Below are positions 44,501-53,298 of a stretch of 64,000 bases of DNA, in pieces (the stretch's first letter is position 1; the number at the start of each line of letters is the position of its first letter). The notes under the pieces are model-generated. The model was not told the origin of the DNA and ran no database searches. It was given only the letters and a program-made list of their open reading frames with translations. The translations under genes and the position numbers were made by a program. Source of the stretch: DASPWW01 sp963803425 (lineage in GTDB: Bacteria; Actinomycetota; Thermoleophilia; Solirubrobacterales; 70-9); the NCBI GenBank assembly GCA_963803425.1, contig CAWDMA010000001.1, forward strand, positions 1,674,001 to 1,738,000, written 5' to 3'.

Positions 44501-45061
44501 CTAGGCGCGCGAGACGTACTCGCCGGAGCGGGTGTCGACTCGAACGCGATCGCCCTCGTTTACGAACAGCGGCACCTCGACCACGACGCCGGACTCGAGC
44601 GTCGCCGGCTTCGTACCGCCGCCCGAGGCGGTGTCGCCCTTCACGCCCGGGTCGGTTGCGCTCACCGACATCTCGACGGCGCTCGATACCTGCACGCCGC
44701 TCGGCTGCTCGTCGACAAACAGCACCTCGACCTCGGAGTTCGGAAGCACCCAACGCATCGCCTCGCCGGTGACGTCACCGGGCAGCTCCAGCTGCTCGTA
44801 GCTCGAGTTGTCCATGAACACGTGCGCCTCGCCCGACCCGTACAGGTACTGCATGCGGCGGGTCTCGGTGCGCACCGGCCGGAACTTCTCGCCGGCGCGA
44901 AAGGTCTTGTCCTGGACGCTGCCGTCGTCGAGCTTTCGCAGCTTCGTGCGCACGAACGCGCCGCCCTTGCCGGGCTTCACGTGCTGGAAGTCGAGGATCC
45001 GATAGATCGACCCGTCCACGTCGATGTGGGTGCCGTTCTTGAACTGGTTCGTCGAGATCAC
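44501..45061 (-). CDS. efp: Elongation factor P
   Basis: The 186-residue factor relieves ribosome stalling at polyproline. It has ISTNQFKNGTHIDVDG, the tip-lysine loop HVKPGKGGAFVRTKL and the C-terminal signature region TSGGGTKPATLESG/VEVPLFVNEGDRVRVDTRSGEYVSR. It is first in the efp-nusB-(small gene)-ispA-dxs operon. Proteins with proline runs nearby (Dxs linker, SGNH hydrolase) would need it. Confidence 0.96.
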   Translation of the reverse strand: MISTNQFKNGTHIDVDGSIYRILDFQHVKPGKGGAFVRTKLRKLDDGSVQDKTFRAGEKFRPVRTETRRMQYLYGSGEAHVFMDNSSYEQLELPGDVTGEAMRWVLPNSEVEVLFVDEQPSGVQVSSAVEMSVSATDPGVKGDTASGGGTKPATLESGVVVEVPLFVNEGDRVRVDTRSGEYVSRA

Positions 45062-45131
45062 GACACCGACAGGCTAGCTGGGCGTCGGCCGGCCCCGCGC
45101 GGCGAACCGCCCGAGCTGAGAGGATCACGGC

Positions 45132-45545
45132 GTGCAGACGATCGAGGCCACCGCCGCCAGCACGGCGGCGCCCGAGAGGGTGTGGGAGCTGATCGCCGAC
45201 GTCTCGGAGTGGCCGCGATGGGGCACGTGGTCGCGGGGCGAGGTCGAGGGCGGGGGCCCGCAGGAGAAGGGGGCGATCCGGGTGCTGGAGAAGAAGCCGT
45301 ACCGGCTTCGCGAGCGGATCATCGAGTGGGTGCCCGGCGAGCGGATGGCCTACGAGCTGCTCGAGGGGATGCGGGTGCGCGGGTACCGATCCGTCGTCAG
45401 CCTGGAGAGGTCCGCGGACGGCGGCACCCTGATCCGGTGGCGCTCCACCTACGACCGCGCCGGCCCGCTCACCGCGCTGATCCTGCGGATCGCGATCCGC
45501 GACGCCCCGAAGCGGCTGGCACGGGCCGCGGGCTCCGACGGTTGA
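45132..45545 (+). CDS. SRPBCC (polyketide cyclase-like) protein
   Basis: The 137-residue START/Bet v1-like fold protein starts at a GTG and reads TIEATAASTAAPERVWELIADVSEWPRWGTW, then GAIRVLEKKPYRLRERIIEWVPGERMAYELLEG. Such proteins bind hydrophobic ligands. It is divergent from efp by 70 bases. The ligand is unknown. Confidence 0.8.
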   Translation: MQTIEATAASTAAPERVWELIADVSEWPRWGTWSRGEVEGGGPQEKGAIRVLEKKPYRLRERIIEWVPGERMAYELLEGMRVRGYRSVVSLERSADGGTLIRWRSTYDRAGPLTALILRIAIRDAPKRLARAAGSDG

Positions 45546-45596
45546 GGAGAGGCTGCTCGACCCCGCCGGGCTCCTCGATTGCAGGAGTCCCCGCGG

Positions 45597-46247
45597 CTAG
45601 AGGGCGGCGCGCCCCATGCCGGCCTCGCGGGCCTTCACGATCGCGCCGGCCCGGTCCGTCACCTGGAGCTTGTTGAAGATGTTCGAAACGTGGTTGCGAA
45701 CCGTCTTCAGGCTGAGCACGAGCTCGTTGGCGATCGCCTGGTTGTTGCTCCCCTGTGCGATCAGCTCCAGGACCTCCCGCTCGCGGTCGGTCAGCTCGGG
45801 GAAGGCGGTGGCGTTTGCGGATGAGAAGTACGCGATCAGCCTGCTGGCGATCGCAGGGCCGAAGATCGCCTCGCCAGAGGCGATCGAGTCGATCGCCCGG
45901 AGGACCTCGCCCTGCTCTGACCCCTTCAGGAGGTAGCCACGCGCTCCCGCGCGCATCGCCGCGAACACGGAGTCGTCGTCCTCAAACATGGTCAGCACCA
46001 GCACGCCGGTCTCGGGGCGGTGCTCGAGGATCCGGCGCGTCGCGTCGATCCCGTTGAGCCCCGGCATCCGCAGGTCCATCAGGACCACCTCGGGCCGCAG
46101 CTCGAGCGTCAACGCGACCGCCTCGTCGCCGTCTGCGGCCTCGCCGACCACGTCGAAGCGATCGGTGGAGTCGAGCATCGCCCTCAGTCCCTGTCGGAAG
46201 ACGGGGTGATCGTCAGCGATCAGCAGGGCAGTGACCGCACCGTTCAC
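45597..46247 (-). CDS. NarL/FixJ-family response regulator
   Basis: The 216-residue regulator has a receiver domain with Asp58 (VVLMDLRMPG), the DD pair in ADDHPVF and Lys in LLKGS, then a LuxR-type helix-turn-helix (FPELTDREREVLELIAQGSNNQAIANELVLSLKTVRNHVSNI). GTG 46247 overlaps the kinase stop by GTGA, so the pair is coupled. Tandem repeats upstream of the kinase gene are plausible targets. Confidence 0.92.
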   Translation of the reverse strand: MNGAVTALLIADDHPVFRQGLRAMLDSTDRFDVVGEAADGDEAVALTLELRPEVVLMDLRMPGLNGIDATRRILEHRPETGVLVLTMFEDDDSVFAAMRAGARGYLLKGSEQGEVLRAIDSIASGEAIFGPAIASRLIAYFSSANATAFPELTDREREVLELIAQGSNNQAIANELVLSLKTVRNHVSNIFNKLQVTDRAGAIVKAREAGMGRAAL

Positions 46248-48307
46248 GGCGCCTCCAGCGGCAGCTCCGCCCGAACCACGCTGCCACCCCCCGGGCGTGA
46301 GCTGATCGAGCAGCGGCCGCCGAGCTCGCCGGCACGCTCGCGCATCGAGGTGAGCCCCACCCCCGGCTTCGAGTCCGCCGGGCCGCGCCCGTCGTCGGCG
46401 ACCACCACCTCGAGCCGGTCGCCGAGCGCGATCGTGACCGTGCACCGGTCGGCGTGCGCATGGCGGACGACGTTTGTGAGCGCCTCGGTCGCGATCCGGT
46501 AGGCGGCGACCTCGACAGCCGCCGGAAGATCCGGCAGCACATCCGGAGCGTCGACGTCGACGCGGAGTGCGTGACCGTCGGCATCGACCCCCGAAAGGCG
46601 GAGGGCCTGCTCGCGGAGCGCCCCGACGAGACCGAGCTCGTCGAGCGCGGGCGGCCTGAGCTCGTACACGACCTGTCGCACGTCGGCAATCGCGTCCTCG
46701 GTCTCGCTGCGCAGCTCCCCCAGGATCTCGTCGACGTCGGCGTCACCCGCCTGATTGCGGGCCGCATCGAGCTTCAGCGCCATTCCGGCGAGGGCGGGAC
46801 CGAGACCGTCGTGCAGGTCCCGGCGCAGCCTGCGGCGCTCCTCCTCGCGAGCCGCCACGAGCCGCTCGCGGGAGCGCTGCAGGTCCGCGTTCAGCCGCAC
46901 GGTGTGGACGGCGGGAGCCGCGTGCTTGGCCAGGTCCTCGAGCAGGCGCTCGTCGGGCGGGGTCAGCTGACGCCCCTGCGGGACGTGCACGACCAGGCTG
47001 GCGACCGTCTCGCCGTTGTAGATCAGCGGCAGCCGCCGAAGCTCGCCGCTCCCGACGCTGCCGTGGGCCGCCGCCGTCTCGGCGTGCCCGTCCCGGTCGA
47101 ACTCGATCGCCGCGTAACGCAGGCGGAGCGCCTCGGCGACGGAGTCGACGACCGTCTGCACGACCTGCTCGGGGGCGAGCGTTCCCTGCAGCCGCTCGCC
47201 GAGCCGGGTCAGGGCTGCGTAAGGATCGGACCGGTCGCCATACACCCAGCGGTCCACCCGGCGCTGCAGGCGCAGCCTCACCGGCTGCACCCCGGCGGCG
47301 ACCAGGCCGGCCGCGAGCACACCGGCGACCCCGCGCTGGGAGATCAGGGCATCCAACCCGCTCACCACGACCACGTACGCGGCCACGATGCAGAGCGTCA
47401 GGGTCCCGTACACCAGCGTCCGATTGAGCACCAGCTCGATGTCGAACAGCCGGTACCGAAGGATCCCGATCGTGACGGCGGCCGGGACCGCGATCAGCAT
47501 CGCGAAGATCGCGATCCCGGTGACGACGTCGCTGTTCCCGGTGAGGAGCCCGGCGAGGATGTTGACCACCAGCGCCAGCGGAATCAGCATCGCCGCGTAC
47601 GTGAACCACAGGATCTGAAGGCGCTCGGTGCCGTCGGCGCCGCGCAACCGGCTGCGGACCGCGAGGAACGCCGCGAACAGGCTCGCGAGCACGCCTGCGT
47701 AGAACGGGATCCAGATGAAGTCGAGCGAGCTCGGGTAGGACGGGGTTGGCTTGCTGAGATGCCGGAAGGGCGGATCGAAGTGGCCCGAGTGGAACGCGAA
47801 CCCGAGCTCCAGCCCCACGTACGTGACGACTGTGGCGATCGCCACCCACCGCCATCGGGGAGAGGGCAGGTGACCGTCGGGGAACACGAAGGCGATCGCC
47901 ATCAGGAACACGTAGATGCCGGGCCATCCCACCTCGCTCCACAGCGCCGCCCAGCCGGCGCCGGGAAGGCTGCCTGGATGGCTGATCGCGCCGTAGTACG
48001 CGTACGGCCACGCCAGCGAGAGACTGGCCAGCGAGACGCCGTTCGCGAGCAGGAACCAGCCGACTACGTTGTCCGGCCGCCTCAGCCTGACCAGGACGCC
48101 GAGCGCGGCGCTGGTGACGGCGATCGGGATCACGAAAACGCTGAAGCCCGAGTCAGAGTGCTTCACCGAGAGCGAGCCGAGCGCGAGCACGGCGGAGAGC
48201 CCGCACGCCGCAACCACGACCGCGAACCACGCCCATGCCCCGATCGCCTGCATGCGGTTGGCCGGGACGGGCGCCGCGCGGCCGCCCTCTGTTGAGACTG
48301 CCTCCAT
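46244..48307 (-). CDS. Membrane sensor histidine kinase (HisKA_3 type)
   Basis: The 687-residue kinase has about nine hydrophobic segments in the first 350 residues, a GAF-like region (about 370-470) and then the phospho-acceptor His499 in RRRLRRDLHDGLGPALAG, followed by an HATPase_c domain (IATEALTNVVRHAHADRC, VADDGRG, GVGLTSMRERAGELGG). It would pass phosphate to the coupled NarL-type regulator. The stimulus is unknown; the first target may be the divergent lipoprotein gene. Confidence 0.92.
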   Translation of the reverse strand: MEAVSTEGGRAAPVPANRMQAIGAWAWFAVVVAACGLSAVLALGSLSVKHSDSGFSVFVIPIAVTSAALGVLVRLRRPDNVVGWFLLANGVSLASLSLAWPYAYYGAISHPGSLPGAGWAALWSEVGWPGIYVFLMAIAFVFPDGHLPSPRWRWVAIATVVTYVGLELGFAFHSGHFDPPFRHLSKPTPSYPSSLDFIWIPFYAGVLASLFAAFLAVRSRLRGADGTERLQILWFTYAAMLIPLALVVNILAGLLTGNSDVVTGIAIFAMLIAVPAAVTIGILRYRLFDIELVLNRTLVYGTLTLCIVAAYVVVVSGLDALISQRGVAGVLAAGLVAAGVQPVRLRLQRRVDRWVYGDRSDPYAALTRLGERLQGTLAPEQVVQTVVDSVAEALRLRYAAIEFDRDGHAETAAAHGSVGSGELRRLPLIYNGETVASLVVHVPQGRQLTPPDERLLEDLAKHAAPAVHTVRLNADLQRSRERLVAAREEERRRLRRDLHDGLGPALAGMALKLDAARNQAGDADVDEILGELRSETEDAIADVRQVVYELRPPALDELGLVGALREQALRLSGVDADGHALRVDVDAPDVLPDLPAAVEVAAYRIATEALTNVVRHAHADRCTVTIALGDRLEVVVADDGRGPADSKPGVGLTSMRERAGELGGRCSISSRPGGGSVVRAELPLEAP

Positions 48308-48358
48308 CGGCTGATCGCATTGTCCCTGGCGGACGCCGCGGTGTCACCCCCGCGGCGG

Positions 48359-48419
48359 GATTTCCCGAGCGAGTCGGGACATCTGCCCCAGATGCGATTT
48401 CCCGGACGGATCGGGCATC
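48359..48419. repeat. Tandem direct repeat, possible response-regulator operator
   Basis: Two near-identical 24-25-base copies, GATTTCCCGAGCGAGTCGGG (then ACATC) at 48359-48383 and GATTTCCCGGACGGATCGGG (then CATC) at 48396-48419, are spaced 37 bases apart. Each holds a CCCG-N7-CGGG-like inverted repeat. They lie in the gap between the kinase gene and the divergent lipoprotein gene, as expected for operators of the NarL-type regulator. Confidence 0.5.
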
Positions 48420-48504
48420 GGGGCCCTTGTGCGCGGGACGGCCTGGAGCGGATCGTTTCCTCGATCGCCGCGAACGGCGCGGCGCAAACGGAAAGGAACC
48501 TCAG

Positions 48505-48966
48505 ATGAAGATCGGAAGTGGTGCATACGCCGCGGCGGCGGCCGCCGTGGCCGCTGTGGGCATCCTGCTCGCAGGGTGCGGAGGAGGCGACGACGGGGCC
48601 GCCACGACGGCCCTGAGCCAAGCCGAGCTGGCCGCGCAGGCGGCTCCGATCTGCCGATCTGCGGACCAGCGGATCGAGGCTGCGGCGCACAAGTACCTCG
48701 GTTCCGGCCGGCCCAGCGCGAAGGACCTGGAGCGGTTCGCGACCGTCGCCGTGGTGCCAGAGACCCAGCGGGCGATCGATCACCTCGGGGACCTGACGCC
48801 GCCGACCAGCGACGCCCAGGCATATGACGACCTGATTGTCGAGATGCAGTCGGTCAACGATCGGCTGAAGGCCGACCCGCACGTGCTCGCAGAGCACGGC
48901 GATCCGTTCGCCAAGTCCAACAAGCTCGCGCGGCAGGCGGGACTCGACGCCTGCTCCGCGGACTGA
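48505..48966 (+). CDS. Lipoprotein of unknown function
   Basis: The 153-residue protein has a lipoprotein signal with lipobox LLAGC, a short Gly/Asp linker, then a helical domain (LAAQAAPICRSADQRIEAAAHKYLG, PETQRAIDHLGDLTPP, LARQAGLDACSAD) with two cysteines that may pair. GAAAGGAA lies before ATG 48505. It resembles small exported helical proteins near two-component systems, and the divergent kinase suggests an envelope role. Confidence 0.75.
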   Translation: MKIGSGAYAAAAAAVAAVGILLAGCGGGDDGAATTALSQAELAAQAAPICRSADQRIEAAAHKYLGSGRPSAKDLERFATVAVVPETQRAIDHLGDLTPPTSDAQAYDDLIVEMQSVNDRLKADPHVLAEHGDPFAKSNKLARQAGLDACSAD

Positions 48967-48996
48967 GCCGCGTACACACCGATGAAAGGAGGGTCG

Positions 48997-49647
48997 ATGC
49001 TGCAGCCAAGTATCTACACCCGGGCGCTGGCCGGCTGCGGGATTGCGTTCGCCGTCCTGATCGTCGCGGCGTTCGCGCTTGCTGCCGACCAGGTCGACGA
49101 GAGTGCCTCGGTCGCCGATGCGTTCGCGTACTGGAACGGCCACCAGAGCGCGGAGATCCTCTCCGCACTGCTCGTCCATGTGGCGGGAGTGGCGCTCGTC
49201 TTCTTCGGCGCCGCGGTGCGCTCCGCCCTTCGCGGCGGCGAGGGCGAGGAGTCCACCTACTCCGCGATCGCCTTCGGCGGCGCCGTGTTCGCGGCGGTGG
49301 GATTCGTGATCGCCGCCTGGGTCAGCCTGGCCGCGGTGTCTGCCGCGGATCAGGGGGCCCGCGAGGCCGTCTACACGCTGAACCAGCTCAACGCGGTCAA
49401 CTGGATCCCGTTCACGGCCGGGCTCAGCGTGCTGATGCTCGCGGCCGGGATCGGCGGACTCCGCAACGCGGCCCTGCCGAAGCCGGTGTCGTGGGTCGCG
49501 ATCGCGCTCGGGATCGGGTTACTGACGCCGGTGGGGGCCGCCGGCTTCCTGATCCTGCCGCTGTGGGTGATCGCGGTAAGCGTGGTGCTCTATCGCGGAC
49601 CGCGCGCGGCGGTCGGTCGGACCGCGGCGTCGGCGCGGGCTGCCTGA
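48997..49647 (+). CDS. Integral membrane protein of unknown function
   Basis: The 216-residue protein has about six membrane segments. ATG 48997 is chosen because AAGGAGGG, within the codons after an earlier ATG (48982), is placed correctly for it. Loops include DESASVADAFAYWNGHQSAEI and YTLNQLNAVNWIPFTAG. It resembles DUF4386-like membrane proteins in length and loop pattern only. It starts 31 bases after the lipoprotein stop, so the two are probably co-transcribed. Confidence 0.75.
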   Translation: MLQPSIYTRALAGCGIAFAVLIVAAFALAADQVDESASVADAFAYWNGHQSAEILSALLVHVAGVALVFFGAAVRSALRGGEGEESTYSAIAFGGAVFAAVGFVIAAWVSLAAVSAADQGAREAVYTLNQLNAVNWIPFTAGLSVLMLAAGIGGLRNAALPKPVSWVAIALGIGLLTPVGAAGFLILPLWVIAVSVVLYRGPRAAVGRTAASARAA

Positions 49648-49673
49648 GGATCTCGCCCGTCACGAACACGCAG

Positions 49674-49705
49674 GAGAGCGCGGGCCCGACCGGGCCCGCG
49701 CTCTC
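49674..49705 (+). terminator. Strong GC hairpin after the membrane-protein gene
   Basis: Perfect 15-base arms (GAGAGCGCGGGCCCG at 49674-49688 and its complement at 49691-49705) enclose a two-base loop. It lies 26 bases after the plus-strand stop and ahead of the convergent DUF2277 gene. No T run follows. This is the usual form of a transcription end hairpin in high-GC actinobacteria and may serve both strands. Confidence 0.6.
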
Positions 49706-49737
49706 CGTTCGGGTGCGCCGCGCCCGCGGTGAGCGGC

Positions 49738-50010
49738 TCAGGCGGCGGCGAACCGCTTCTCGGCGCGGGCCCGACGCTTCGCCGCCTCGAGCTCGCGGTT
49801 CTTCGGTGGTGCGCTCGTGACCAACTCGTCGAGCAGCTTCGTGGTGGCGGCCGTGACCTCGTTCACCGCCCGGTCGAACGCCTCGGCATTCGCCTTCGAG
49901 GGGTGGGTCGAGCCGCTCGCCTTGCGCACGTACTGGAGCGCCGACGCGCGGATCTCGTCATCGGTCGCGGGCGGATCGAAGTTGTGGAGTTGTCGGATGT
50001 TTCTGCACAT
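49738..50010 (-). CDS. DUF2277 family protein
   Basis: The 90-residue protein starts MCRNIRQLHNFDPPATDDEIRASALQYVRKASG, the hallmark of DUF2277, and ends in a basic helix (ELEAAKRRARAEKRFAAA). Its function is not known. It is divergent from dinB and shares the 43-base gap and its LexA-type box, so it may be part of the same damage response. Confidence 0.9.
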   Translation of the reverse strand: MCRNIRQLHNFDPPATDDEIRASALQYVRKASGSTHPSKANAEAFDRAVNEVTAATTKLLDELVTSAPPKNRELEAAKRRARAEKRFAAA

Positions 50011-50046
50011 GTGTGCAGCCTAGCTTGCCTTCGGTCGGAGTGAATG

Positions 50047-50060
50047 CGAACATGTGTTCG
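50047..50060. promoter_or_regulatory. LexA (SOS) box at the dinB start
   Basis: CGAACATGTGTTCG matches CGAAC-N4-GTTCG, the actinobacterial LexA site. It overlaps the GTG start codons of the DNA polymerase IV gene and lies 37 bases from the divergent DUF2277 start. dinB under LexA control is well established in other bacteria. Confidence 0.75.
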
Positions 50061-51268
50061 TGACCGAGCGACCCGCCGAGGCGACGATCCTGCACGCCGA
50101 CCTGGACGCGTTCTTCGCCTCGGTCGAGCAGCGCGACAACCCGCGGCTGCTCGGCCGGCCGACGATCGTCGGCACCTGGGTGGTGATGGCGGCGAGCTAT
50201 GAGGCGCGGGCGCGGGGGGTGCACAGCGCGATGGGGGGCGGGCAGGCGCGGCGGCTGTGTCCGGACGCGGCGTTCGTGCCGCCGCGGGTGGGTGCGTACT
50301 CGGAGGCGAGCAGGGCGGTGTTCGAGGTGTTCGAGGACACATCCCCGGTGGTCGAGGCTCTCTCGATCGACGAGGCGTTCCTGGACGTGCGCGGGATGGA
50401 GCGGATCGCGGGCTCCCCCACCGAGATCGCCGGGAAGCTGCGCCGCGACGTCCGCGATCGCGTCGGCCTCCCGATCACCGTCGGGGTCGCCACCACGAAG
50501 TTCCTCGCCAAGGTCGCGAGCGCGGTTGCGAAGCCCGACGGCCTGCTCGCCGTCCCCGCGGGCGGCGAGCTCGAGTTCCTCCACCCGCTGCGGGTGGAGC
50601 GGCTGTGGGGGGTCGGCCCGGTCACCTCCGAGAGGCTTCGCGTCCGCGGGCTGCGCACCGTCGGCCAGGTGGCGCAGCTTGCTGAGGCGACGCTTATCGA
50701 GATCGTCGGCCCGGCGGCCGGGCGCCACCTGCACGCGCTCGCCCACAACCGCGACCCCCGCCGCGTTCGGAGCCGGCGCAGGCGGCGCTCGATCGGGTCG
50801 CAGCGATCCCTCGGGCGCGCCCGCCCCCGCACCCACCGCGAGCTGGAGACGATCCTGATCGGGATCGTCGACAGGCTGGCGCGGCGGCTGCGCTCGGCCG
50901 GCCGGACCTGCCGCACGGTGACGATCCGGCTGCGGTTCGGGGACTTCTCGCGGGCGACGCGGTCCCGCACGATGCGGGAGGCGACCACGCAGACGCGGGC
51001 GATCGCCGCGACCGCGCAGGGACTACTCGCCGGCGCGATGCCGACTATCGAGCGCCGCGGGATCACGCTGCTGGGCGTCTCGCTCGGGAACCTCGTCGAC
51101 GGTGGGCCGGTGCAGCTCGTGCTCCCGCTGGAGCGCGGTCGGCGGCGCCCGGCCGGGCTCGACGACGCGCTCGACGACATCCGCGATCGGTACGGCGCGA
51201 ACGCGATCACCCGCGCGGTGCTGGTCGGCCGCGCCCAGGGCGCTGCGGTGCCGCTGCTGCCCGACTAG
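50054..51268 (+). CDS. dinB: DNA polymerase IV
   Basis: The Y-family translesion polymerase has about 404 residues. It has the catalytic ADLDAFFASVEQRDNPRL (first Asp), the SIDEAFLDVRG motif (Asp/Glu pair), a helix-hairpin-helix thumb (RLWGVGPVTSERLRVRG) and a little-finger domain rich in Arg. GTG 50054 and GTG 50060 are both possible starts; the second gives MTERPAEATILHADLDAFF. The LexA box covers both, so transcripts may be short-leadered. It makes DNA past lesions at the cost of accuracy. Confidence 0.93.
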   Translation: MFVTERPAEATILHADLDAFFASVEQRDNPRLLGRPTIVGTWVVMAASYEARARGVHSAMGGGQARRLCPDAAFVPPRVGAYSEASRAVFEVFEDTSPVVEALSIDEAFLDVRGMERIAGSPTEIAGKLRRDVRDRVGLPITVGVATTKFLAKVASAVAKPDGLLAVPAGGELEFLHPLRVERLWGVGPVTSERLRVRGLRTVGQVAQLAEATLIEIVGPAAGRHLHALAHNRDPRRVRSRRRRRSIGSQRSLGRARPRTHRELETILIGIVDRLARRLRSAGRTCRTVTIRLRFGDFSRATRSRTMREATTQTRAIAATAQGLLAGAMPTIERRGITLLGVSLGNLVDGGPVQLVLPLERGRRRPAGLDDALDDIRDRYGANAITRAVLVGRAQGAAVPLLPD

Positions 51269-51747
51269 ACGCCGGCGGCGACCACGATCCGGGGCTCGTG
51301 GCGAACCGGGAAGTTGACCGAGTTGGCGATGAAGCACAGCTCGTGGGCGCGATCGTGAAGCCGGCGCGCTCGCTCCGCCATCGAGTCGCCGGTGACCGTT
51401 ACCACCGGACGCAGGGTGACACGCTCGAAGCGGCCGCCGCCGCCCTCTCCCTGGACCATGACGCCGTCGGCGCGGTCCTCGTAGCCGACCACCACTACGT
51501 CGTTGGTCGCGCACAGGTGCAGGTACCAGAGCAGATGGCACTGGCTCAGAGAGACGACCAGGAGCTGCTCGGGGTTCCAGCCGCGGGCGTCGCCGAGGAA
51601 GGCCGGGTCGGCCGATCCGCTGATCGGCGGCGCCTCGCCGGCGCTCACCTCGTGGTCGCGCCCGTAGGCGCGGTACCCGGTGGTCCCGTCGCCGCGGTCC
51701 CCTGTCCATCTCACGGTCGCCTCGTAGTGATGAGTCCGATCGGCCAT
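51265..51747 (-). CDS. OsmC/Ohr family protein
   Basis: The 160-residue peroxide-reductase-type protein has the two active-site cysteines in LSLSQCHLLWYLHLC and AHELCFIANSVNFPV. It starts MADRTHHYEATVRWTGDRG. Such proteins reduce organic hydroperoxides with thiols. The stop overlaps the end of dinB on the other strand by four bases. Confidence 0.88.
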   Translation of the reverse strand: MADRTHHYEATVRWTGDRGDGTTGYRAYGRDHEVSAGEAPPISGSADPAFLGDARGWNPEQLLVVSLSQCHLLWYLHLCATNDVVVVGYEDRADGVMVQGEGGGGRFERVTLRPVVTVTGDSMAERARRLHDRAHELCFIANSVNFPVRHEPRIVVAAGV

Positions 51748-51776
51748 CCCCGACGACGGTAATACCTTGTGCCGCC

Positions 51777-52496
51777 GTGGGCGCGTACGGAGCGGATCTG
51801 GCCTACATCCACGACGCCGGCTTCACGGCGCTCGCCCGCGGCGCCGCCCGCCGGCTGGTCGAGCTGCTGGCGGCACGGGGTATCGAGCGCGGGCTCGTCG
51901 TCGAGCTCGGCTGCGGCAGCGGCGCCAGCGCGGCGGTCCTGACCGCGGCCGGGTTCGACGTGCTCGGGATCGACAGCTCCCAGGAGATGGTCGCCCTGGC
52001 CCGCGGGAACGCACCCCAAGCGAGGTTCGTCGTCGGATCGTTCGTGGAGGCGGAGCTGCCGCGGTGCATCGCGGTGACCGCGTTCGGCGAGGTGCTCAAC
52101 TACCTCACCGACGAGCGCCGCGCGCCCGCCGCGGTGCGCCGGACGGCGGCCCGAGTGCATGCGGCGCTCCAGCCCGGGGGCGTCTTCCTGCTCGACGTCG
52201 CGGGTCCGGGACGGGCTCGGGGCACGGAGCGGCGGTGGGCGGCCGGCGAGGACTGGGCCGTGTTGACCGAGTCCGAGGAGCGCCGGTCACCCCCGACGCT
52301 GACCCGCCGGATCACGGCCTTCCGACGCGCCGGAGCACTGTACCGGCGCACCGAGGAGACCCACGTGCAGCGCCTCCATCGCGCCTCGGAGGTGCTTGCC
52401 CTGCTGCGGGACGCCGGGTTCCGGGCGCGGGCCCTGCGCGGCTACGCCGGCGAGCGGTTCGCCCCCGGGCACAGCGTCCTGGTCGCGTCGAGGTAG
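51777..52496 (+). CDS. Class I SAM-dependent methyltransferase
   Basis: The 239-residue protein starts at GTG 51777 and has motif I VVELGCGSGASAAVLTAAG, the acidic loop GIDSSQEMVALAR and motif IV VTAFGEVLNYL. The substrate is unknown; the family is broad. It is divergent from the OsmC gene by 29 bases. Confidence 0.82.
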   Translation: MGAYGADLAYIHDAGFTALARGAARRLVELLAARGIERGLVVELGCGSGASAAVLTAAGFDVLGIDSSQEMVALARGNAPQARFVVGSFVEAELPRCIAVTAFGEVLNYLTDERRAPAAVRRTAARVHAALQPGGVFLLDVAGPGRARGTERRWAAGEDWAVLTESEERRSPPTLTRRITAFRRAGALYRRTEETHVQRLHRASEVLALLRDAGFRARALRGYAGERFAPGHSVLVASR

Positions 52497-52593
52497 AACG
52501 GCATGATGTGGGCGGTGACGCTGACGTGCCGACCGCGATCGACCTGAGCGATAGCGCGCTCGGGTCCAGCGGCATCCCGGGCTTCCCAAGGCC

Positions 52594-53298
52594 TCAGTCG
52601 AAGCGCGGTTCAGTCCACCATCGCGAGCAGCTCGGGTCGGGATCCTCGTGGCTGGCCGGCTCCAGGTACTCGGGATAGAACGGCTTCATCCCGCGGGCGC
52701 GCCCGATCGCGCCGAGCGGGGCGAACACCACCGTCTGCACCGCGGGCGGCGGCTTCACGAACCTGACGATGTCGGAGAACTCACGCGCGATCAAGGCGAG
52801 CTGGGGCATGCTCGGCAGGCCCTTCTCGTTCGACTTCCCGTCGTTCGCGAGCCCGATCAGGGTGGAGACCATCACCTCGAAGCGGCGTCCCGGGATCACG
52901 TCGAGCAGCACCCGCGCCTGCTCGTCGCCGGCGTTCCACCAGTCGTGAACCATGCGCGGCGGGATCGTCACGTCGGCGCCGGCATGGAGCGTCTTCCGCT
53001 CCCCGTCGAGGCTGGCCTCGAGCGTTCCCGAGATCACCCGGAACCGCTCGATCAGGTCCGGGTGGTAGTGCTCCGCGACCAGCGCTCCGCCCGGCGGCAC
53101 CCGGAGGTCCGAGACGAGCCGGTCGTCCCGCCCGTCCCCGGTCCCGACGAGGGTGACGACGCGGTCGCCGGTGAGGTCGTTGACGACGATGTCGCCGCTG
53201 CGCGAGAGGCGGCCGGCGGCGTCGCGACGAATGTCGCGCAGGTTCGGCGCCCCCGCGTCCACCCCGAGTCTTGTACCACGTGGTCCCGGCTCAGTCAC
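52594..53298 (-). CDS. Cupin-domain protein
   Basis: The 234-residue protein has a single cupin barrel (about residues 60-135): AEHYHPDLIERFRVISGTLEASLDGE and TIPPRMVHDWWNAG carry the two His/Glu metal motifs. A long C-terminal helical part follows (LPSMPQLALIAREFSDIVRFV). GTG 53298 overlaps the peptidase stop by GTGA. Its role is unknown, probably as a metal-dependent enzyme or binding protein. Confidence 0.82.
   Translation of the reverse strand: MTEPGPRGTRLGVDAGAPNLRDIRRDAAGRLSRSGDIVVNDLTGDRVVTLVGTGDGRDDRLVSDLRVPPGGALVAEHYHPDLIERFRVISGTLEASLDGERKTLHAGADVTIPPRMVHDWWNAGDEQARVLLDVIPGRRFEVMVSTLIGLANDGKSNEKGLPSMPQLALIAREFSDIVRFVKPPPAVQTVVFAPLGAIGRARGMKPFYPEYLEPASHEDPDPSCSRWWTEPRFD

Noticed and set aside
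46454..48295. Open frame of 613 codons opposite the sensor kinase
   Set aside because: The kinase strand has all expected motifs; the opposite frame has none and no ribosome-binding site.
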